A stretch of 64,000 nucleotides of DNA. It comes from Aminipila terrae. Its GTDB lineage: Bacteria > Bacillota > Clostridia > Peptostreptococcales > Anaerovoracaceae. How positions within the stretch are numbered: the stretch's first letter is position 1; every line of letters begins with the position of its first letter. Positions 16,964 through 25,255 of this stretch are shown in pieces. A program made the translations under genes and the position numbers. The notes under the pieces were generated by a model. The model made no database searches, was not told where the DNA came from, and saw nothing but the letters and a program-made list of their open reading frames with translations. Location of the stretch: positions 1,116,001 through 1,180,000 of the forward strand of contig NZ_CP047591.1 in NCBI RefSeq assembly GCF_010120715.1. Reading direction: 5' to 3'.

Positions 16964-17149
16964 TTACCAGCTTGCTTTTTTAACGCCTGGGATTTCTCCC
17001 TTATAAGCAAGTTCTCTGAAACAGATTCGGCAGATACCATACTTTCTTAATACAGAATGTGGTCTTCCGCAAATCTTGCATCTTGTATAAGCACGAGTAG
17101 AAAACTTAGGTTTTCTAGCCTGTTTTACTTTGAGAGATGTCTTTGCCAT
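16964..17149 (-). CDS. rpsN: 30S ribosomal protein S14, type Z (zinc-binding)
   Basis: This is the short, 61-residue S14 with the zinc finger C24-x2-C27 and C40-x2-C43 (in CKIC and CRIC), the form found in Clostridia and Bacilli under zinc-replete conditions. It ends GEIPGVKKASW, as usual. It lies 9 nt after rplE. Confidence 0.98.
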   Translation of the reverse strand: MAKTSLKVKQARKPKFSTRAYTRCKICGRPHSVLRKYGICRICFRELAYKGEIPGVKKASW

Positions 17150-17158
17150 GGTTCCCTC

Positions 17159-17701
17159 CTATTTCTCAAACGGCATGCCAAGTAACTGCAACAATGAAGC
17201 AGCTTCTTCATCAGTTTTAGCCGTTGTAGTGAATACAATATTCATACCCTTAGTCTTATCTACCTTATCAAATTCGATTTCAGGGAAAATCAACTGTTCT
17301 TTGATACCCATTGAGTAGTTTCCTCTGCCATCAAATGAATTCTTGCTTACTCCCTTAAAGTCTCTTACTCTTGGAAGAGCGATGTTAAATAGCTTGTCAG
17401 CAAATTCAAACATGTTGTCTCCTCTCAGAGTAACTTTTGCTCCAACAGGCATACCCTGTCTAACCTTGAAGTTTGCGATAGATTTCTTTGATTTAGTGAT
17501 TACCGGTCTCTGTCCACTGATGATTGCTAATTCTTCAACGGCAGTTTCCATAATCTTAGCATTTTCCTTTGCTTCGCCAAGACCCATATTAATTGTAATC
17601 TTTTCAAGTACAGGAACTTCCATAACATTCTTATATCCATGCTTATCCATCATGGCTTTAAATACTTCACTTTTGTAAGTTTCTCTTAGTCTAGCTGTCA
17701 A
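17159..17701 (-). CDS. rplE: 50S ribosomal protein L5
   Basis: L5 binds 5S rRNA and contacts P-site tRNA. The 180-residue product begins MTARLRETYKSEVFKAMM and has the signature VLEKITINMGLGEAKEN and the conserved SIANFKVRQGMPVGAKVTLRG block, then RVRDFKGVSKNSFDGRGN. The operon spacing is 17 nt before and 9 nt after. Confidence 0.98.
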   Translation of the reverse strand: MTARLRETYKSEVFKAMMDKHGYKNVMEVPVLEKITINMGLGEAKENAKIMETAVEELAIISGQRPVITKSKKSIANFKVRQGMPVGAKVTLRGDNMFEFADKLFNIALPRVRDFKGVSKNSFDGRGNYSMGIKEQLIFPEIEFDKVDKTKGMNIVFTTTAKTDEEAASLLQLLGMPFEK

Positions 17702-17718
17702 AATCGTCTCCTCCTTTC

Positions 17719-18024
17719 TTAATCAATTACTGCCCCAGTTTTCTTAGATACTCTGACTTTTTTGCCATTTTCTTCTGTGTATCCAATTCTGGTAGGAGCT
17801 TTTGCTTTGTTGTCATAAAACATAACGTTTGAAACATGGATTGGACCTTCAACATGCTTAATCTCAGATTTAGCAGTTCTTGTCTGTTTCTGATGTTTAG
17901 TCTGGATGTTAATTCCTTCTACAACAACTCTATTTTCTTTCGGCATAGCCTTAAGGACTTTACCTTTTTTTCCTTTATCTTTACCAGTGATTACTAACAC
18001 TGTATCGCCTTTTTTAATATGCAT
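17719..18024 (-). CDS. rplX: 50S ribosomal protein L24
   Basis: L24 begins large-subunit assembly and lies by the tunnel exit. The 101-residue protein has an N-terminal KOW motif (KKGDTVLVITGKDKGKKGKV), the RVVVEGINIQTKHQK block, and a C-terminus ending RVSKKTGAVID. It is 11 nt after rplN and 17 nt before rplE. Confidence 0.98.
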   Translation of the reverse strand: MHIKKGDTVLVITGKDKGKKGKVLKAMPKENRVVVEGINIQTKHQKQTRTAKSEIKHVEGPIHVSNVMFYDNKAKAPTRIGYTEENGKKVRVSKKTGAVID

Positions 18025-18035
18025 CCGAACACCTC

Positions 18036-18404
18036 CTATAATACTTCTGGTGCCAATGACACGATCTTCATAAAGCTCTTATCTCTAAGTTCTCTAGCTA
18101 CTGGTCCGAAGATACGAGTACCCACTGGATTCTTATCTTCTTTAATAATTACAGCTGCATTCTGATCGAACTTTACATAGCTACCGTCATTTCTTCTAGC
18201 GCCAGTCTTAGTTCTTACTATTACAGCCTTTACAACGTCGCCCTTTTTTACAACGCCGCCGGGTGTTGCTTCTTTAACAGCGCAAACAATTATATCTCCA
18301 ATATTCGCACACTTTCGGCTTGTACCGCCAAGAATACGGATACATAAAAGTTCCTTCGCACCTGAATTGTCAGCAACCTTTAATCTAGTTTCTGTCTGAA
18401 TCAT
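18036..18404 (-). CDS. rplN: 50S ribosomal protein L14
   Basis: L14 takes part in the inter-subunit bridge B8. The 122-residue protein begins MIQTETRLKVADNSGAKEL and contains the family signature VKKGDVVKAVIVRTKTGARR and the C-terminal GTRIFGPVARELRDKSFMKI. It is the standard length, 15 nt after rpsQ. Confidence 0.98.
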   Translation of the reverse strand: MIQTETRLKVADNSGAKELLCIRILGGTSRKCANIGDIIVCAVKEATPGGVVKKGDVVKAVIVRTKTGARRNDGSYVKFDQNAAVIIKEDKNPVGTRIFGPVARELRDKSFMKIVSLAPEVL

Positions 18405-18419
18405 AATCTGGTGCCTCCT

Positions 18420-18680
18420 TTACTTAACCTTTTCAACAATGTTAACAAGTCTCCATCTCTTATCTTTTGATAGAGGTCTTGTTTCCATGATTCTTACTTT
18501 ATCTCCGATATTACATTCGTTATTTTCATCGTGAGCTTTGACTTTCTTAGTTCTCTTTACGGCTTTTCCATAAAGGGAATGTCTTACGAAGTCTTCCATT
18601 GCAACAGTGATAGTCTTATCCATCTTATCACTTACCACGATACCGACCTTAGTCTTTCTTCTGTTTCTCTCAACTGTCAT
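18420..18680 (-). CDS. rpsQ: 30S ribosomal protein S17
   Basis: S17 is an early-binding OB-fold protein of the small subunit. The 86-residue product starts MTVERNRRKTKVGIVVSDKMDKT and keeps the signature GDKVRIMETRPLSKDKRWRL near its C-terminus. It is 19 nt after rpmC and 15 nt before rplN. Confidence 0.98.
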   Translation of the reverse strand: MTVERNRRKTKVGIVVSDKMDKTITVAMEDFVRHSLYGKAVKRTKKVKAHDENNECNIGDKVRIMETRPLSKDKRWRLVNIVEKVK

Positions 18681-18699
18681 ATTACATCCTCCTTTCTAA

Positions 18700-18903
18700 T
18701 TAGCCCTGAACCTTCTGAAGTTCTTTTTCTCTGATAATGGTTTTAACTTTTGCAATCTGCTTTTTTGTATCTCTTAATTTTATAGGGTTTTCTAACTGTC
18801 CCGTTACATGCTGAAATCTTAAATTGAACAATTCATTCTTCATTTTCTTTAATTCAGCAGTAAGCTCAGTTTCAGTCATTTCTCTCATTTTCTTTAATTC
18901 CAT
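18700..18903 (-). CDS. rpmC: 50S ribosomal protein L29
   Basis: L29 forms a docking site near the exit tunnel for the signal recognition particle and trigger factor. The 67-residue, two-helix protein has KKMKNELFNLRFQHVTGQLENP and KKQIAKVKTIIREKE, as in the family. Its ATG overlaps the rplP stop codon by one base, implying coupled translation. Confidence 0.98.
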   Translation of the reverse strand: MELKKMREMTETELTAELKKMKNELFNLRFQHVTGQLENPIKLRDTKKQIAKVKTIIREKELQKVQG

Positions 18904-19337
18904 TATGCTTCACCACCCTCTGCTATTTCTTGGCCTTTGATGGCAAACTTACACTTTACTGGTAGCTTGTGCATAGCAAGTCTCATTGCTTCTCTGGCCT
19001 TTTCTTCTGAAACACCTTGGATTTCAAACATTACTCTACCAGGTTTAACTACTGCTACCCAATACTCAGGAGCACCTTTACCGGAACCCATACGTACTTC
19101 AGCTGGTTTCTTTGTAACCGGCTTGTGTGGGAAAATATCAATATATACTTTACCACCTCTCTTAATAGATCTTGTCATAGCTATTCTGGCAGCCTCGATC
19201 TGGTTTGAGGTGATCCAACCACATTCCTCTGAAATTAAACCGTATTCACCATAAGCAATTTTGTTACCTTTAGTTGCAACGCCCTTCATTCTTCCTCTGT
19301 GGACTCTTCTGCGTTTAACGCGCTTTGGCATTAACAT
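18903..19337 (-). CDS. rplP: 50S ribosomal protein L16
   Basis: L16 shapes the A-site tRNA binding region. The 144-residue protein begins MLMPKRVKRRRVHRGRMKG, with AGGAGG 9 nt before the ATG, and contains the conserved RGGKVYIDIFPHKPVTKKP and MGSGKGAPEYWVAVVKPG blocks. It follows rpsC by 79 nt, a longer gap than most in this operon. Confidence 0.98.
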   Translation of the reverse strand: MLMPKRVKRRRVHRGRMKGVATKGNKIAYGEYGLISEECGWITSNQIEAARIAMTRSIKRGGKVYIDIFPHKPVTKKPAEVRMGSGKGAPEYWVAVVKPGRVMFEIQGVSEEKAREAMRLAMHKLPVKCKFAIKGQEIAEGGEA

Positions 19338-19416
19338 CGCTGTCTTCCTCCTTTCTCAATGCCGCAAGTACAATTTATATCATCTGCATAAATTTTGTAC
19401 CCGGCTCTTCTATCTA

Positions 19417-20298
19417 TTATTCAGTCACTTCTACGTTTTCTTCAGCAGGAGCTGTAACAGCTTCGCTTACAGGTGCAGCTTCTACCTTCGGAGTCTTTCT
19501 TACTCTTGGGTTTACTGCCTTTGGCGCTTCAGCCTTAGCATCTCTGTCTCTTCTAGGTCTTCTATCGCCATCATTTCTGTCTCTTCTAGGTCTTCTTTCG
19601 CCGTCGTTTCTGTCTCTTCTGTCTCTTCTTCCTTCTTTTTCTTCAGGAATAGGACTCTTCAGACCCTTATCAAGAATTTCGCCGTGGTTAATCCAAACCT
19701 TAACACCAATCTTACCGTAAGTAGTATCAGCTTCAGCAAAACCATAATCGATATCAGCTCTTAAAGTGTGTAGCGGAACATTACCTTCACTGTATTTTTC
19801 GCTTCTGGCAATTTCAGCACCGCCAAGTCTTCCTGCACAAAGAACTTTGATTCCCTTTGCTCCAGACTTCATTGTTCTTCCGATAGCCTGCTTCATAGCT
19901 CTTCTGAAAGAAATTCTTCTTTCCAGTGCCTGTGCAATGCTTTCAGCAGTAAGCTGTGCATCCATTTCAACCTTTTTGATTTCAACGATGCTGATTTCAA
20001 CTTCCTTACCAGTCATCTTTACGATGTCTTTCTTAAGGGCGTCAATACCATCTCCAGCTCTTCCGATTACCATACCTGGTTTACCAGTCAGCACAGTAAC
20101 CCTGATTTTTCCTGCTGCTGCTCTTTCGATTAAAACTTTTGAAACGCCTGCAACATATAACTTCTTCTTTGTATATTCTCTAACCTTCTGGTCTTCTACA
20201 AGAAAATCAGCGAAATTGTTCTTGTCTGCATACCATTTGGAATCCCAGTCTTTTATAATGCCCACTCTTAAACCATGTGGACTTACTTTCTGACCCAT
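19417..20298 (-). CDS. rpsC: 30S ribosomal protein S3 with an unusual charged C-terminal extension
   Basis: S3 binds 16S rRNA in the head and forms part of the mRNA entry helicase. Residues 1 to about 215 match the family: MGQKVSPHGLRVGIIKDWDSK, a KH domain with GKPGMVIGRAGDGIDALKK, and the C-terminal domain with KIGVKVWINHGEIL. Usual bacterial S3 proteins end soon after this point. Here the frame continues about 75 residues as an Arg/Asp-rich segment with near-repeats (RRDRNDGERRPR, RRDRNDGDRRPR) and then an Ala/Pro/Val/Glu tail ending ENVEVTE. The tail is in frame without a break and total length is 293. It lies 17 nt after rplV. Confidence 0.97.
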   Translation of the reverse strand: MGQKVSPHGLRVGIIKDWDSKWYADKNNFADFLVEDQKVREYTKKKLYVAGVSKVLIERAAAGKIRVTVLTGKPGMVIGRAGDGIDALKKDIVKMTGKEVEISIVEIKKVEMDAQLTAESIAQALERRISFRRAMKQAIGRTMKSGAKGIKVLCAGRLGGAEIARSEKYSEGNVPLHTLRADIDYGFAEADTTYGKIGVKVWINHGEILDKGLKSPIPEEKEGRRDRRDRNDGERRPRRDRNDGDRRPRRDRDAKAEAPKAVNPRVRKTPKVEAAPVSEAVTAPAEENVEVTE

Positions 20299-20315
20299 TC
20301 AATGAACCTCCTATC

Positions 20316-20651
20316 TTAGTTTCTTTCCTTAAGAGTTACGCCAATGTGACTGCTTCTCTTAAGAATTACTGATGCTCTACCTTGTGCTCCCGCTCTCCAT
20401 CTCTTCATAGTTGGTCCCTGGTGAGCATAAACCTCAGCAACATATAGATTATCCGGATTCATGTCGAAGTTGTTTTCAGCGTTTGCAGCAGCAGACTTAA
20501 CAACCTTTTCAACTATTTCAGAACCCTTACCAGGTGTAAACTTTAAAATGGTAAGTGCCTCATTTAAATCTTTTCCTCTTACTAAATCAGTAATTGGCTT
20601 TAGCTTTATAGGAGACATTCTTACATATTTTGCAATTGCTTTTGCTTCCAT
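20316..20651 (-). CDS. rplV: 50S ribosomal protein L22
   Basis: L22 lines the narrow part of the peptide tunnel. The 111-residue protein has the N-terminal YVRMSPIKLKPITDLVRGK, the NAENNFDMNPDNLYVAEVYA block, and the beta-hairpin signature PTMKRWRAGAQGRAS that reaches into the tunnel, where macrolide-resistance changes are known in other bacteria. It lies between rpsS (19 nt) and rpsC (17 nt). Confidence 0.98.
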   Translation of the reverse strand: MEAKAIAKYVRMSPIKLKPITDLVRGKDLNEALTILKFTPGKGSEIVEKVVKSAAANAENNFDMNPDNLYVAEVYAHQGPTMKRWRAGAQGRASVILKRSSHIGVTLKERN

Positions 20652-20670
20652 CTTTTTACATCTCCTTTAC

Positions 20671-20949
20671 TTATTTTTTCTTAGTAGTTTTATCAGCAGC
20701 GTGACCTCTGTAGTTTCTTGTTGGAGCAAATTCTCCCAGTCTGTGTCCTACCATATCTTCAGTGATATATACAGGAACGTGCTTCTTACCGTCATGCACT
20801 GCAATTGTGTGCCCCACCATCTGTGGGAATATTGTAGATGGTCTTGACCATGTCTTTAATACTTTCTTTTCGTTAGCTTCGTTCATTGCTATGATAGCCT
20901 TCAAAAGCTTAGCGTTTACGAAAGGGCCCTTTTTAAGTGATCTACCCAT
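20671..20949 (-). CDS. rpsS: 30S ribosomal protein S19
   Basis: S19 pairs with S13 in the head of the small subunit. The 92-residue protein begins MGRSLKKGPFVNAKLLKAI and includes the conserved KTWSRPSTIFPQMVGHTIAVHDG and GHRLGEFAPTRNYRGHAAD blocks. The spacing is 15 nt from rplB. Confidence 0.98.
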   Translation of the reverse strand: MGRSLKKGPFVNAKLLKAIIAMNEANEKKVLKTWSRPSTIFPQMVGHTIAVHDGKKHVPVYITEDMVGHRLGEFAPTRNYRGHAADKTTKKK

Positions 20950-20964
20950 TATCTATGCTCCTTC

Positions 20965-21798
20965 CTATTTTTCATTTCTTCTCTTTACGATATACTGATT
21001 AGAAGCTTTATTCTTCTTTCTAGTCTTAAGTCCAAGAGCAGGCTTACCCCAAGGAGTAACCGGACTAACTCTACCGATACCAGCCTTACCTTCACCACCG
21101 CCGTGTGGGTGATCGTTAGGGTTCATTACAGAACCTCTTACAGTAGGTCTCCAGCCCATGTGTCTCTTTCTTCCGGCTTTACCAATCTGAATGTTAGAAT
21201 GTTCACCATTTCCAACTTCACCGATAGTAGCTCTGCATTCCATTCTGACTCTTCTAACTTCTCCGGAAGGAAGTCTTACCTGTGCGTAATCGCCTTCCTT
21301 AGCCATAAGCTGAGCACCGTTTCCGGCAGATCTAACCAGCTGAGCGCCTTTTCCGTGCTTCAGTTCGATGTTGTGAATAATTGTACCCACTGGAATATTA
21401 GCAAGTGGAAGAGCATTTCCTACTTTAATATCCGCATCAGCACCAGATACGATTACATCCCCAACATATAGCTTGTTAGGAGCTATGATATATCTTTTTT
21501 CGCCGTCTGCATAAACAATTAATGCAATGTTTGCACTTCTGTTTGGATCATACTCAATTGTAGCAACCTTAGCTGGAACACCGTCTTTATTTCTCTTAAA
21601 GTCGATGATTCTGTACTTAGGTCTGTATCCGCCACCTCTGTGTCTTACTGTAATTTTACCTCTCACATTTCTTCCGGAATGCTTCTTAAGAGTTACTGTA
21701 AGAGACTTTTCTGGTGTGCTTGTTGTAATTTCTTCAAATGTTGAAACCGTCATTCCTCTTAATCCAGGAGTGGTCGGATTATACTTTTTGATTCCCAT
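20965..21798 (-). CDS. rplB: 50S ribosomal protein L2
   Basis: L2 is needed for subunit joining and peptidyl-transferase function. The 277-residue protein begins MGIKKYNPTTPGLRGMTV, has two RNA-binding folds, and keeps the functional histidine region near the C-terminus (MNPNDHPHGGGEGKAGIGR) and the basic tail ending with VKRRNEK. It is standard in length and order. Confidence 0.98.
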   Translation of the reverse strand: MGIKKYNPTTPGLRGMTVSTFEEITTSTPEKSLTVTLKKHSGRNVRGKITVRHRGGGYRPKYRIIDFKRNKDGVPAKVATIEYDPNRSANIALIVYADGEKRYIIAPNKLYVGDVIVSGADADIKVGNALPLANIPVGTIIHNIELKHGKGAQLVRSAGNGAQLMAKEGDYAQVRLPSGEVRRVRMECRATIGEVGNGEHSNIQIGKAGRKRHMGWRPTVRGSVMNPNDHPHGGGEGKAGIGRVSPVTPWGKPALGLKTRKKNKASNQYIVKRRNEK

Positions 21799-21813
21799 AT
21801 TTTTCGTCCCTCC

Positions 21814-22104
21814 TTATAGACCCTGGAAGAATTCGATTTCCTTACTGCTGTCAGTAAGAGTAACAATCGCCTTCTTTGAAGCCGCAGTTCTACCTACGTT
21901 TCTTCCCATTCTCTTAACTTTACCTTGAACATTCATGATGTTTACTTTTTCTACTTCTACACCAAAGATTTCTTCGATAGCTAATTTAACTTCAGTCTTA
22001 TTAGCGTCTGTAGCTACTTTGAAAGTGTATTTCTTTTCCTGTGCGTTATCCATACTTGTTTCGGAGATAACCGGCTTAATAATTACGTCGTAAGCAGTTC
22101 TCAT
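21814..22104 (-). CDS. rplW: 50S ribosomal protein L23
   Basis: L23 is the main docking point at the tunnel exit for trigger factor and SRP. The 96-residue product has the N-terminal DVIIKPVISETSMDNAQEKK, the TFKVATDANKTEVKLAIEE core and VKRMGRNVGRTAASKKAIV. Its start codon shares one base with the rplD stop. Confidence 0.98.
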   Translation of the reverse strand: MRTAYDVIIKPVISETSMDNAQEKKYTFKVATDANKTEVKLAIEEIFGVEVEKVNIMNVQGKVKRMGRNVGRTAASKKAIVTLTDSSKEIEFFQGL

Positions 22105-22727
22105 TATGAATACACCTCCTCAATCTTATTGATCGCTTCTTTCGTTACAATGAAGCTTGTGTAGTTAATGATTTCATACACATTCATTGTTCCTACTAAA
22201 GCTGTTCTTACTCCTGGAATGTTAGCAGCTGATCTGATAACGTTTTCGTCCTTTTCAGCCATAACGATTAATGCCTTTTTAGCAGCATTTACATTTCCTA
22301 ACACCTTAATCATTTCCTTTGTTTTAGGAGCTTCAAAGTTTAATGTATCAAGTACGATGATTTCCTTTTCTGCAACCTTTGAGGAAAGAGCGGACTTCAT
22401 TGCAAGTCTTCTCAGTTTCTTAGGAACTGTATATCTGTAATCTCTTGGCTTTGGTGCAAATACTACACCACCACCAATCTGTGATGGGTCTGTTGAACTA
22501 CCCTGTCTGTGACGACCAGTACCCTTCTGTCTGAAAGGCTTTCTACCACCGCCTCTGACTTCGCCTCTATTTTTAGCTGACTGTGTACCCTGTCTTTGGT
22601 TAGCCAGATAATTTTTTACTACTGCATGAACAGCGTTCTGATTTGGTTCGATACCAAAGATTGCATCGCTTAAATCAATGCTTCCAACTTCTGCTCCTGC
22701 CATGTTTAGCATAGTTACTTTTGCCAT
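22104..22727 (-). CDS. rplD: 50S ribosomal protein L4
   Basis: L4 binds 23S rRNA and extends a loop to the tunnel constriction; in enterobacteria it also represses the S10 operon by binding its leader. The 207-residue protein has the extended loop NRGEVRGGGRKPFRQKGTGRHR and the globular C-terminal domain. Whether it acts on the leader seen upstream of rpsJ here is not known. Confidence 0.98.
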   Translation of the reverse strand: MAKVTMLNMAGAEVGSIDLSDAIFGIEPNQNAVHAVVKNYLANQRQGTQSAKNRGEVRGGGRKPFRQKGTGRHRQGSSTDPSQIGGGVVFAPKPRDYRYTVPKKLRRLAMKSALSSKVAEKEIIVLDTLNFEAPKTKEMIKVLGNVNAAKKALIVMAEKDENVIRSAANIPGVRTALVGTMNVYEIINYTSFIVTKEAINKIEEVYS

Positions 22728-22757
22728 TTTCTACTTCCTCCTTTCTGAAGTCTTTAT

Positions 22758-23393
22758 CTATTTGTCCTGACCTTTTACTGCGTACTGAATGCGTAGTAAG
22801 CCGCCCTTAGGACCAGGCACAGCACCTCTTACAAGCATCAGGTTTCTTTCTTCGATAACCTTTACTAATACAACGTTCTGTACTGTCACTGTATCACGAC
22901 CCATTCTACCAGGGCCCTGATTACCCTTAAATACTCTTGAAGGATAAGTACCCGCAGCCAGTGCACCAGCAAGTCTCTTGTGCTTTGAACCGTGAGTTGT
23001 CGGACCTCTCTGATGTCCATGTCTCTTAATGTTACCCTGAGTTCCTTTACCCTTTGAAGTACCAGTTACGTCCAGCTTCTTTCCGATTTCGAATTCAGCT
23101 GCTGTGATAGTCTGTCCAACTTCGTAAGCTTCACCGTCTTCAAGTCTGAACTCAGCCAGATGTTTCTTTAATCCAAGACCATTCTTATTGAAGTGTCCAG
23201 TCAAAGGCTTAGTTACTCTGTGAGCTTTAGTATCTTCGAATCCGATCTGAACTGCTTCGTAACCATCAGTTTCAGTTGTCTTAACCTGAGTTACTACTAC
23301 AGGACCAGCTTCGATAACTGTTACAGGAATGACTTCTCCTGCTTCTGAGAAAATCTGAGTCATTCCGATTTTCTTTCCTAAGATAGTTTTCAT
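22758..23393 (-). CDS. rplC: 50S ribosomal protein L3
   Basis: L3 starts assembly of the large subunit and sends a loop to the peptidyl-transferase centre. The 211-residue protein begins MKTILGKKIGMTQIF and contains the centre-reaching loop around KGKGTQGNIKRHGHQRG, then THGSKHKRLAGALAAGTYPSR. It starts 121 nt after rpsJ ends; that gap holds CTAACC/GGTTAG inverted sequence but no clear terminator. Confidence 0.98.
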   Translation of the reverse strand: MKTILGKKIGMTQIFSEAGEVIPVTVIEAGPVVVTQVKTTETDGYEAVQIGFEDTKAHRVTKPLTGHFNKNGLGLKKHLAEFRLEDGEAYEVGQTITAAEFEIGKKLDVTGTSKGKGTQGNIKRHGHQRGPTTHGSKHKRLAGALAAGTYPSRVFKGNQGPGRMGRDTVTVQNVVLVKVIEERNLMLVRGAVPGPKGGLLRIQYAVKGQDK

Positions 23394-23514
23394 ATTTTTC
23401 TCCTTTTCTACTTACAGCGGATTGCCCTGGTTTTGAACTCCTAACCTCTTGCAACGTAATAATCGGTTAGCATCACTCTCATGCAATCTTTCTAAGGGAG
23501 TACCCTTATCACTA

Positions 23515-23825
23515 TTAAAGTTTGATTTCAATGTCTACGCCAGCTGGTAAGTCAAGCTTCATTAAAGCATCAACTGTCTTTGGAGTAGTGTTTGTGATAT
23601 CAATCAGTCTCTTGTGAGTTCTCTGTTCGAACTGCTCTCTGCTGTCCTTATACTTATGAACTGCTCTCAAGATTGTTACCACTTCTTTTTCTGTTGGAAG
23701 CGGAATAGGGCCTGATACATCAGCACCTGTCTTCTTAGCTGTCTCAACAATTTTAGCTGCAGACACATCCAATGACTTGTGGTCATATGCCTTAAGCTTA
23801 ATTCTGATTTTTGTTGTTCGCTCAT
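23515..23825 (-). CDS. rpsJ: 30S ribosomal protein S10, frame broken at 23808-23812
   Basis: S10 is the first gene of the operon and also the NusE antitermination factor. The family sequence IRIKLKAYDHKSLDVSAAKIV to the C-terminal DIEIKL is intact, but no start codon with a ribosome site lies in its frame. An ideal AGGAGG followed 8 nt later by ATG (23825) reads MSEQQK in another frame. Adding one base to the T5 run at 23808-23812 joins them as MSEQQKIRIKLKAYDH, giving 103 residues, the normal S10 length. Because S10 is essential, a sequence error is far more likely than a real mutation. An upstream in-frame ATG at 23880 would pass through the ribosome site and is rejected. Confidence 0.95.
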
Positions 23826-24059
23826 TTTTCTTTCCTCCTATTTTTTGTACGTTTTCGCTACGCCTGTACAAGGGGTTCAAAAGCCCGCTTTTTCAACGCA
23901 TGCCATAAACAGCTTACTTTGCACACGTGTCCGTGTGTTTCATTTTATCAGCACAGACAAAAAGCTGACGAATCCCTTCGCCCCCATCTTGTGGGGACAA
24001 TTCTCTGTAGAAATTACCTGATAGCTCAGCAACTTCCTACTTCATCGCCTTAAGCAAGC
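23826..24059 (-). promoter_or_regulatory. Structured leader of the S10 operon
   Basis: About 230 nt separate the predicted transcription start from rpsJ, far more than translation needs. On the minus strand it forms several local hairpins: CACACG/CGTGTG (23922-23937, 4-nt loop), TCAGC/GCTGA (near 23947-23970) and CCCC/GGGG (near 23990-24000). No family is recognised with certainty. In other bacteria the S10 leader is a target for L4 autoregulation; such a role here is inference. Confidence 0.5.
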
Positions 24060-24065
24060 CTTTAT

Positions 24066-24094
24066 ACTATATAACACTTTTAGCCTAATTGCAA
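24066..24094 (-). promoter_or_regulatory. Sigma-A promoter of the S10-spc-alpha operon
   Basis: On the minus strand, TTGCAA (24089-24094) and TATAGT (24066-24071) are exactly 17 bp apart, with AT-rich sequence upstream that could act as an UP element. It is the best promoter between the pfkB-type gene terminator and rpsJ. Confidence 0.7.
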
Positions 24095-24277
24095 TACTTT
24101 TTTAAAAAATAATTGAGTAGTTTTTCGATTTTTTTGCAACGTCTTTCACACTCATTTCAAGGTTTATAAATGCCAACCTCTGTACACCGTCCCTAGTGTT
24201 TCATAATTCCTATTTTTAACTTTTTTCTCCATTCTATTCTTTTTATTTATTTAAAACAAAAATTTTTTTATAAAAGT

Positions 24278-24312
24278 AAAAGCCCTGTTAATTTCAACAT
24301 TATCAGGACTTT
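24278..24312 (-). terminator. Terminator after the pfkB-type kinase gene
   Basis: AAAGTCCTGATAA and TTAACAGGGCTTT pair on the minus strand with one mismatch region around a short AT loop, followed by a T-rich stretch. It starts 12 nt past the kinase stop codon and separates that operon from the ribosomal one. Confidence 0.8.
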
Positions 24313-24323
24313 GAATTACCATA

Positions 24324-25255
24324 TTATATTGTTTTACTCACCATGTTGATTTTTTCTTCTATTTTTCTCATACACATTTGAGGATTCACTGCGGTTTTCG
24401 TTTGCATGGCAACTTGCGCAGCTGCCATTCCGTAAAAAGATGTTTCCGCAATATTCTTTCCCCGTATAAAACTGTCAATGATTGCAGCCGAAAAAGCATC
24501 TCCCGCTCCAGTAGCACTAACAATGGAGATACAATCCCATAGCCTTAAGATACCTTCCTCCCGCGTGTCTTTATAATATACGCCTCTTGCGTTTAAAGTA
24601 ATAAACACCTGCTTTACTCCACGGGTAATAAAATATGCCCCAGCTTTGGCAAGACTCTTTTCGTCTGTAATTTCTATTCCAGATAATACTTCTGCCTCAC
24701 CTATATTGGGTTTTATTGTATGAAACCTCCCTATATATTTCTTCGAACGTTCTGCTTTAGGAGCTGAAACAGGATCCAGAAACAAAGGAATTCCCTGAAG
24801 TTTATCCATAATATAAAGTTGTACATCTTCCGTCAGATTGGCATCCATTGCAACCATTTTTGAGGATTGTAAAAGGGGCATAGCCTGGTTTATAATGTCA
24901 ACGGAAATCCGTTCCAGCACATCCATATTGCAAAGTGCCAGTTCCATATCTCCTACGTTGTTTAAAATGGACAAATACATAGCAGTATTTTCATCTTCAA
25001 TCAGATGAATATTTTCTACTCCTACTCCAAGAGCCGCCAGCTCCTGCACCGCCATTCTGCCTACAAAGTCATTTCCGGCAGCAGATACAAAAGAAACTCC
25101 AGCCCCCATCCTGGCTAAATTTTCAGTAATATTTCTTCCAACTCCACCATATGAAACAGATATTTTTCCAGGATTAGATTCACTTCTTTTAAGATCATCA
25201 TAGGGATGTCCCTCTATATCTGCCGCAATGCCCCAATAACAGTTATGCTCCTCAT
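24324..25255 (-). CDS. PfkB/ribokinase-family kinase (possibly pseudouridine kinase), frame broken at 25231-25234
   Basis: Ribokinase-fold enzymes phosphorylate sugars or nucleosides. The body shows the family N-terminal glycine motif SVSYGGVGRNITENLARMG and the C-terminal signature SATGAGDAFSAAI with the catalytic Asp. SNPGKISVSYGGVGRN resembles pseudouridine kinases, but the substrate is not proven. A one-base gain in the C4 run at 25231-25234 joins MRSITVIGG to IAADIEGHP, the usual first strand, from an ATG at 25255 that overlaps the previous stop as ATGA; the result is 310 residues. Without it, the in-frame start at 25274 gives an atypical N-terminus. Co-transcription with the uridine-kinase-like gene fits a nucleoside role. 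Confidence 0.82.

Noticed and set aside
19261..19764. Plus-strand open frame of about 167 codons rich in Ser and Phe
   Set aside because: It is antisense to rplP and rpsC; the composition is the mirror of the Arg/Asp-rich rpsC tail and there is no ribosome site.
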